A DNA stretch of 18,716 nucleotides, from assembly GCF_044239695.1 (NCBI RefSeq), contig NZ_JBIIAW010000061.1:1-18716 (forward strand). Reading direction: 5' to 3'. Shown piece by piece: positions 14,012 through 18,716 of the stretch. The notes under the pieces are model-generated. The model was not told the DNA's origin, made no database searches, and saw only the letters and a program-made list of their open reading frames with translations. The position numbers were made by a program, and so were the translations under genes. Every line of letters begins with the position of its first letter. Position 1 is the stretch's first letter. The DNA is from Pseudolysinimonas_A sp044239695. GTDB taxonomy: Bacteria > Actinomycetota > Actinomycetes > Actinomycetales > Microbacteriaceae.

Positions 14012-14458
14012 CTACTCGATGATCGGGTCGACCCAGTACAGCAGCTGCTCGGTCGCGTGGGTCTCCTCGAGCTTGACCGCCCAGTCGGCGTTCTGGAAGT
14101 ACCACTGCTCGACGCCGTCGGAGTCGACCGTGACCTTCAGGTCGTAGCCGGCCGCCTCGAAGCCGTCGGCGAAGGCCCGCGCCTCCTCGGTGGTCACCTC
14201 GCCGTAGATGTACTCCCACGCGCTCGCCTCCGGGGTGGCGCTGATGAGCACGCCCGACGGCACCGGCAGGCTGTCGTCGAGACCCTCCGGACGTTCGGCC
14301 TCGGCCGGCGCGGCGGGGGCGTCGACCGCCGGAGCGTCCGAACCGCCTGCGGCGTCGCCGCCGGAGGCCGGGGCGGCGCAGCCGGCGAGAGCGAGGAGGG
14401 CGGCGCCGGCGAGCACGAGGAGGCCGGCGCGGACAGGGACATGGAGGGGCTCAGACAT
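14012..14458 (-). CDS. Hypothetical lipoprotein (148 aa)
   Basis: Predicted lipoprotein of unknown function. Residues 11-23 are hydrophobic and the lipobox LAGC places Cys27 as the lipidated residue. An Ala/Pro/Asp/Glu-rich linker runs to about residue 62. The mature domain contains PVPSGVLISATPEASAWEYIYGEV, a helix (TTEEARAFADGFEAAGYD) and an aromatic end (QWYFQNADWAVKLEE...YWVDP). The helix followed by strands is a common fold for small actinobacterial lipoproteins. The frame opens further upstream, but ATG 14458 gives a normal signal peptide and lies 34 nt after the TGAGT-N7-ACTCA element at 14493-14511, exactly as for the lipoprotein gene at 7576. There is no strong ribosome site. Confidence 0.85.
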   Translation of the reverse strand: MSEPLHVPVRAGLLVLAGAALLALAGCAAPASGGDAAGGSDAPAVDAPAAPAEAERPEGLDDSLPVPSGVLISATPEASAWEYIYGEVTTEEARAFADGFEAAGYDLKVTVDSDGVEQWYFQNADWAVKLEETHATEQLLYWVDPIIE

Positions 14459-14492
14459 GCGCTCAGGTTCCCGGAGTCGCGGAGCGGGGGGA

Positions 14493-14511
14493 ATGAGTAG
14501 TTCCCACTCAT
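14493..14511 (-). promoter_or_regulatory. Palindromic TGAGT-N7-ACTCA element upstream of lipoprotein gene (copy 2)
   Basis: On the minus strand this reads ATGAGTGGGAACTACTCAT, with perfect 6-bp arms (ATGAGT/ACTCAT) and a 7-nt spacer. It differs from the copy at 7523-7541 at three positions and has the same 34-nt distance to the start codon. The left arm with its flank (CATGAGT) matches the HAIR half-site CTTGAGT at 6 of 7 positions. Confidence 0.6.
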
Positions 14512-14540
14512 GCGACCGGCGGAGGCGCCGCACGCCCAGC

Positions 14541-14546
14541 TACCCT
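14541..14546 (+). promoter_or_regulatory. -10 box upstream of mnmA
   Basis: TACCCT lies 6 nt before a GTG (14553), the spacing of the other leaderless genes here. That GTG is out of frame with mnmA, whose start is 17 nt further on. Confidence 0.5.
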
Positions 14547-14552
14547 GGACGG

Positions 14553-14573
14553 GTGAAGGTTCTCGGCTCGTGA
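14553..14573 (+). CDS. Six-codon mini-ORF preceding mnmA
   Basis: GTG AAG GTT CTC GGC TCG TGA would be translated as MKVLGS. Its GTG has the leaderless position relative to the -10 box at 14541-14546. Its TGA overlaps the mnmA GTG start as GTGA, a standard coupling arrangement. The first 8 bases (GTGAAGGT) are repeated at the mnmA start, and MnmA itself begins MKVL. It could be a leader peptide or simply the mnmA ribosome site (GAAGG at 14555-14559). Confidence 0.3.
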   Translation: MKVLGS

Positions 14574-15676
14574 AGGTCCTGGCGGCGATGAGCGGTGGCG
14601 TCGACAGCGCCGTCGCGGCCGCGCGCGCCGTCGACGCCGGTCACGAGGTCGTCGGGGTGCATCTCGCCCTCTCCCGGCAGCGCGGCACCCTGCGCACCGG
14701 GTCGCGCGGCTGCTGCACGATCGAGGACTCGATGGATGCCCGCCGCGCCGCGAACCTGCTCGGCATCCCGTTCTACGTGTGGGACTTCAGCGAGCGCTTC
14801 GCCGCGGACGTGGTGGATGACTTCGTCGCCGAGTACGCCGCCGGCCGCACGCCGAACCCGTGCCTGCGCTGCAACGAGAAGATCAAGTTCGCGGCGCTCA
14901 TGGAGAAGGCTCTCGCGCTCGGCTTCGACGCGGTCGCGACGGGTCACTACGCCTCGGTGGTCCGGGATGCCGACGGCCACCCCGAACTCCACCGTGCGGC
15001 CACCTGGGCGAAGGACCAGTCCTACGTGCTCGGCGTGCTCACGCACGCGCAGCTCGAGCACGCGATGTTCCCGCTCGGCGACACCCCGTCGAAGGATCTG
15101 GTGCGCGCCGAAGCCGCCGCGCGCGGGCTGACCGTCGCGCAGAAGCCCGACTCGCACGACATCTGCTTCATCCCCGACGGCGACACCCGCGGCTGGCTCG
15201 CCGACCGGGTCGACCTGGCGGAGGGCGCCATCCTCGACCGGTCGGGCGCGCGCGTCGGCACGCATCCCGGAGCGCTGGCGTTCACCGTCGGCCAGCGGAA
15301 GGGCCTCGACATCGGCTTCCCGGCGGCCGACGGCAAGCCGCGCTACGTGCTCGAGATCCGGCCGAAGACCAACGAGGTCGTCGTCGGCCCGCGCGAGGCT
15401 CTCGCCATCGGGGAGCTGGCGGGCACCCGCGTGACCTGGGCCGGGATGCCGCCCGCCGACCCCGCGACCGCGTTCGACTGCGAAGTGCAGGTGCGCGCGC
15501 ACGGCGACCCGGTTCCTGCGACCGCCGCTCTGCGGGACGGGGAACTCGTCGTGACCCTCCGGGAGCCGCTCGACGGCGTCGCACCCGGGCAGAGCGCGGT
15601 GCTCTACGTCGGCACCCGCGTGCTCGGCCAGTGCACGATCGACCGCACCGTCTCGGCGGTCCCCGCGACCGTCTGA
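14570..15676 (+). CDS. mnmA: tRNA-specific 2-thiouridylase MnmA
   Basis: Adenylates and thiolates U34 of tRNA(Lys, Glu, Gln), using persulfide sulfur. It is 368 aa. The PP-loop motif SGGVDSA is at 8-14. The catalytic Cys101 lies in PNPCLRCNEKIKF and the second catalytic Cys199 in DSHDICFIPDGD, matching E. coli Cys102 and Cys199. GHYA is at 125-128 and VGQRKGL at 240-246, with the C-terminal beta domain from about 255. The frame extends upstream to ATG 14510, but that extension is not family-like. GTG 14570 gives the typical start MKVLAAMSGGVDS. It probably works with the cysteine desulfurase at 12203-13345. A -10 box at 14541-14546 would give a 17-nt leader containing GAAGG and a coupled mini-ORF. 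Confidence 0.95.
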   Translation: MKVLAAMSGGVDSAVAAARAVDAGHEVVGVHLALSRQRGTLRTGSRGCCTIEDSMDARRAANLLGIPFYVWDFSERFAADVVDDFVAEYAAGRTPNPCLRCNEKIKFAALMEKALALGFDAVATGHYASVVRDADGHPELHRAATWAKDQSYVLGVLTHAQLEHAMFPLGDTPSKDLVRAEAAARGLTVAQKPDSHDICFIPDGDTRGWLADRVDLAEGAILDRSGARVGTHPGALAFTVGQRKGLDIGFPAADGKPRYVLEIRPKTNEVVVGPREALAIGELAGTRVTWAGMPPADPATAFDCEVQVRAHGDPVPATAALRDGELVVTLREPLDGVAPGQSAVLYVGTRVLGQCTIDRTVSAVPATV

Positions 15677-15760
15677 CCTCCCGCGCACGACGGTCTTGCA
15701 TGGGATCGCCGGTTTGGCGACCCCCTTGAGACAGGTCGGCCGCCATTGGAACGTGGAAGC

Positions 15761-16795
15761 ATGAAAGCTCTCCAATACCGCGAAATCGGATCGCCGCCCG
15801 AAGTCGTCGAGATCGACACCCCCGAACCCGGACCCGGGGAGGTGCGGCTCAAGATCACCGCTGCCGGCGTCTGCCACTCGGACGAGTTCATCATGTCGTT
15901 GGACGAGGAGCAGTACGTCTACGGCCTCCCGCTCACCCTCGGCCACGAGGGAGCCGGGGTGGTCGACAAGCTCGGCGAAGGCGTGAGCGGGCTCGAGCTG
16001 GGAACCTCCGTCGCCGTCTACGGACCGTGGGGGTGCGGCTTCTGCTACGCGTGTTCCCAGGGCCACGAGAACTACTGCGAGAACGCGGCGGATCTCGGCA
16101 TCACGCCACCAGGGCTCGGTGCCCCGGGCGCCATGGCCGAGTACCTCATCGTCGACAGCTCGCGGCATCTCGTGCCGCTCAGAGACCTCGACCCGGTGCA
16201 GAACGTCTCCCTCACCGACGCGGGATTGACGCCGTACCACGCGATCAAGAACTCCCTCCCGAAGCTCGTTCCCGGCTCGACGGCCGTCGTCATCGGGGCG
16301 GGCGGGCTCGGTCACGTCGCCATCCAGATGCTGCGCGCGGTGAGCCCCGCGACCGTCGTCGCCCTCGACGTGAGCGACGACAAGCTGCAGCTCGCGCGCG
16401 AGGTCGGCGCGCACCACGCGTTCCACTCCGACGACTCCGCGATCGACGAGGTCAAGGCGCTCACCGGGGGTCTCGGCGCGACCGCGGTGTTCGACTTCGT
16501 CGGCATCCAGGCGACGATGACGCTCGGCCAGGCGATGATCCGCGTCGGCGGGGACCAGGTGCACGTCGGCGTCGGGTCGGGGTCGCTCCCGGTCGGGATG
16601 CTCGACAAGCCGTATGAGGCGTCGGTGCGGAGTCCCTACTGGGGATACCGCCACGAACTCTTCGAGGTGCTCGAGTTGGCACGCACCGGCGCGGTGCACG
16701 TCGAGACCGAGGTGTTCTCCCTCGACGAGGCGCCGCGGGCGTACGAGAAGCTGCATGCGGGCGAGCTGCGCGGCCGAGCCGTCATCGTGCCGTAG
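15761..16795 (+). CDS. Zinc-dependent NAD(P) alcohol dehydrogenase (MDR family)
   Basis: Medium-chain dehydrogenase oxidising an alcohol or reducing an aldehyde or ketone. It is 344 aa. Catalytic zinc ligands are Cys38, His62 (GHEGAG) and probably Asp154. Structural zinc ligands are Cys92, Cys95, Cys98 and Cys106. The nucleotide-binding loop is GAGGLGH at 179-185, with Asp203 at the end of the second strand (ALDVSDDK), which favours NAD over NADP. The substrate cannot be read from sequence. The start could be TTG 15746 or ATG 15761. ATG is chosen because MKALQYREIG is the normal family start. I see no convincing -10 box in the 84 bp after mnmA, only a short TCGCC/GGCGA stem-loop (15706-15720). 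Confidence 0.93.
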   Translation: MKALQYREIGSPPEVVEIDTPEPGPGEVRLKITAAGVCHSDEFIMSLDEEQYVYGLPLTLGHEGAGVVDKLGEGVSGLELGTSVAVYGPWGCGFCYACSQGHENYCENAADLGITPPGLGAPGAMAEYLIVDSSRHLVPLRDLDPVQNVSLTDAGLTPYHAIKNSLPKLVPGSTAVVIGAGGLGHVAIQMLRAVSPATVVALDVSDDKLQLAREVGAHHAFHSDDSAIDEVKALTGGLGATAVFDFVGIQATMTLGQAMIRVGGDQVHVGVGSGSLPVGMLDKPYEASVRSPYWGYRHELFEVLELARTGAVHVETEVFSLDEAPRAYEKLHAGELRGRAVIVP

Positions 16796-16826
16796 GCCAG
16801 CCCTCGGGACCGTCGGCGGCTGTTCC

Positions 16827-16832
16827 TAAGCT
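16827..16832 (+). promoter_or_regulatory. -10 box of ligA
   Basis: TAAGCT lies 6 nt before the ATG at 16839 and the intervening GGCGGC carries no ribosome site. This indicates leaderless transcription. Confidence 0.55.
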
Positions 16833-16838
16833 GGCGGC

Positions 16839-18716
16839 ATGCCTCGCGGAGCCGCTTCTGATCCGATCGACCAGGTGCCGCAGCGCACGAGCGCCGACCT
16901 CGCGGCGGCGAAGGTCGAAGCCGACGAGCTGACCGGTCGCATCCTCGAGCTGCGCGAGGCGTACTACGAGCGCGACACGGTTCTCGTCGACGACGCCGAG
17001 TACGACGGGCTCCTGCAGCGCTTGGAAGAGCTCGAGCGGATGCATCCCGAGCTGCAGAGCCAGGACAGCCCCACGCAGACCGTCGGCGGTGCCCGGTCGA
17101 CCCTGTTCGACGAGGTCCGTCACGCCGAGCCGATGCTGTCGCTCGACAACGTCTTCTCGCGCGAGGAGTTCCTGGCCTGGGCGGCGAAGGTCGAACGGGA
17201 TGCCGGCCGTCGGGTCGACTACCTGTGCGAGCTGAAGATCGACGGGCTCGCCCTCAACCTCCGTTACGAGAACGGCGTACTCGTGACGGCCGCGACGCGC
17301 GGCACCGGCGTCACCGGCGAGGACGTCACCGAGAACGTCGCGCTGATCACGTCGATCCCGACGCGGCTCGCGGGGGAGGGGCATCCGCCGCTCGTCGAGG
17401 TGCGGGGCGAGGTCTTCTTCACGACGGCGGCGTTCGAGACCCTCAACGCCGCGCAGGTGGCGGCGGGCGACCGCATCTTCGCGAACCCGCGGAACGCGGC
17501 ATCCGGGTCGCTGCGCCAGAAGGCGGAGAAGAAGTCCGGCGACGCCCTCGAGCGGATGCGCTCCCGCATCGGGCACCTGTCGATGCTCGTGCACGGCATC
17601 GGGGCCTGGCCGGATCCGCCGGTCGCGTCGCAGTCGGAGGTCTACGGGCTGCTGAGATCGTGGGGGCTGCCGACCTCCTCCCGCTTCGCCGTCCTGCCCG
17701 ATGCGGAGGCGGCCGCCGCGTTCATCGAGAGGTACGGCGAAGACCGCCACTCGGTCGAGCACGAGATCGACGGCATCGTCGTCAAGGTCGACGAGCTCGC
17801 GCTGCACGACGAGCTCGGCGCCACCTCGCGGGCTCCGCGCTGGGCGATCGCCTACAAGTACCCGCCCGAGCAGGTGAACACGAAACTGCTCGACATCGTC
17901 GTGTCGATCGGCCGCACCGGCCGCGCCACCCCGTTCGCGGTGATGCAGAAGGTGCGCGTCGCCGGCTCCGAGGTGCGTCAGGCGACGCTGCACAACCAGG
18001 ACGTGGTCAAGGTCAAGGGCGTGCTCATCGGCGACACGGTCGTGCTGCGCAAGGCGGGGGATGTCATTCCCGAGGTGCTCGGCCCGGTGGTCGAGTTGCG
18101 TGACGGCAGCGAGCGCGAGTTCGTGATGCCCGCCGACTGCCCGGAGTGCGGCACGCCGCTCAAGCCGGCGAAGGACGGCGACGTCGACCTGCGCTGCCCG
18201 AACGCGAAGTCCTGCCCCGCCCAGGTGCGCGGACGGGTGGAGCACATCGGCTCCCGCGGCGCCCTCGACATCGAGGGGCTCGGCGAGATCGGCGCGGTCG
18301 CGCTCACGCAGCCCGACATCCCGTCGCCCCCGCCGCTCGTCACCGAGGCCGGCTTGTTCGCGCTCACGATGGACGACCTGCTGCCGATCGAGGTGCGCGT
18401 GCGCGACGCCGAGACCGGCATCGTGAAGGTGGATGCCGAGGGTCGCCCCGATCTGCGCGCCCCGTTCCGGCGCATCGTCACGCCGGCCCGCAAGGACCAG
18501 CCGGCGGTGACCGGTCCGTCGGCGGTCGCCGAGAAGCTGCTCGCCGAGCTCGAGCTGGCGAAGTCGAAGGATCTCTGGCGATTCATCGTGGGCCTGTCGA
18601 TCCGGCACGTCGGCCCGGTCGCGGCGCGGGCTCTCGCGTCGTACTTCGGATCGCTCGACGCGATCCGGGCCGCGACCCGGGAGGAGCTGGCGGCCGTCGA
18701 AGGCGTCGGCGGCATC
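16839..18716 (+). CDS. ligA: NAD-dependent DNA ligase LigA (3' end beyond window)
   Basis: Seals nicks in duplex DNA during replication and repair using NAD+. 626 codons are present and no stop is reached. The Ia and adenylation domains cover about residues 20-350, with YDGLLQRLEELE at 55-66, the AMP-accepting Lys133 in CELKIDG, and EIDGIVVKV at 309-317. The OB fold follows (SIGRTGRATPFAV at 356-368). The zinc finger uses Cys434, Cys437, Cys453 and Cys459. Helix-hairpin-helix repeats run from about 470. Residues about 485-560 contain an insertion (DDLLPIEVRVRDAETGIVKVDAEG...) absent from E. coli LigA but typical of many actinobacterial enzymes. The remaining HhH and BRCT parts lie outside. 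ATG 16839 is supported by TAAGCT 6 nt upstream. Confidence 0.97.
   Translation, partial: MPRGAASDPIDQVPQRTSADLAAAKVEADELTGRILELREAYYERDTVLVDDAEYDGLLQRLEELERMHPELQSQDSPTQTVGGARSTLFDEVRHAEPMLSLDNVFSREEFLAWAAKVERDAGRRVDYLCELKIDGLALNLRYENGVLVTAATRGTGVTGEDVTENVALITSIPTRLAGEGHPPLVEVRGEVFFTTAAFETLNAAQVAAGDRIFANPRNAASGSLRQKAEKKSGDALERMRSRIGHLSMLVHGIGAWPDPPVASQSEVYGLLRSWGLPTSSRFAVLPDAEAAAAFIERYGEDRHSVEHEIDGIVVKVDELALHDELGATSRAPRWAIAYKYPPEQVNTKLLDIVVSIGRTGRATPFAVMQKVRVAGSEVRQATLHNQDVVKVKGVLIGDTVVLRKAGDVIPEVLGPVVELRDGSEREFVMPADCPECGTPLKPAKDGDVDLRCPNAKSCPAQVRGRVEHIGSRGALDIEGLGEIGAVALTQPDIPSPPPLVTEAGLFALTMDDLLPIEVRVRDAETGIVKVDAEGRPDLRAPFRRIVTPARKDQPAVTGPSAVAEKLLAELELAKSKDLWRFIVGLSIRHVGPVAARALASYFGSLDAIRAATREELAAVEGVGGI

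Noticed and set aside
14540..18608. Long - strand frames opposite mnmA, the alcohol dehydrogenase and ligA
   Set aside because: The + strand genes carry complete active-site motifs; the reverse frames are compositional shadows.
1..18716. CRISPR arrays, tRNA/rRNA genes, transposases, phage or defence genes
   Set aside because: No regularly spaced repeats, tRNA-like cloverleaf arms, integrase or transposase motifs were found. All long genes are core metabolic or housekeeping genes.

Overview
The window is high-GC DNA (about 70% by eye) with GC-rich third codon positions. Several genes start at or within a few bases of a TANNNT -10 box. It carries the glgB-glgE/glgP arrangement known from mycobacteria, an actinobacterial-type LigA, a DUF2510/DUF4190 membrane protein and several lipoproteins. 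This points to an actinobacterium, most likely a member of the Microbacteriaceae (inference). No tRNA, rRNA, CRISPR array, insertion sequence or prophage gene was found. The content looks like stable chromosomal housekeeping DNA.

Layout. 1-4552: a small hypothetical gene (+) runs tail-to-tail into glgB, which is translationally coupled behind glgE (both -). 4553-4935: a 383-bp divergent intergenic region, the richest non-coding stretch, with promoters in both directions, several dyads and a possible small transcript. 4936-7500: glgP (+). 7576-8998: two lipoprotein genes (+). 9007-10046: an operon (-) of a DUF2510/DUF4190 membrane protein and a YbaK-type Cys-tRNA(Pro) deacylase that appears to start at CTG. 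10085-12169: glgX (-). 12203-13345: a cysteine desulfurase (+) divergent from glgX across only 33 bp. 13433-13998: a two-gene operon of a winged-helix regulator and a small membrane/coiled-coil protein. 14012-14458: a third lipoprotein (-). 14570-15676: mnmA (+). 15761-16795: a zinc alcohol dehydrogenase (+). 16839 to the window end: ligA (+), cut off by the window.

Functionally, GlgE, GlgB, GlgP and GlgX make, branch, degrade and debranch alpha-glucan through the maltose-1-phosphate route. The cysteine desulfurase and MnmA together supply sulfur for 2-thiouridine in tRNA.

The most interesting observations are regulatory. (1) A 19-bp palindromic element of the form TGAGT-N7-ACTCA stands upstream of two unrelated lipoprotein genes, with the same 34-nt distance to the start codon. 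(2) Seven genes and one mini-ORF have TANNNT boxes 6-8 nt before their start codon, implying widespread leaderless transcription. (3) At mnmA the leaderless start opens a six-codon mini-ORF whose stop overlaps the true start. (4) glgX and the cysteine desulfurase have interlocked promoters.
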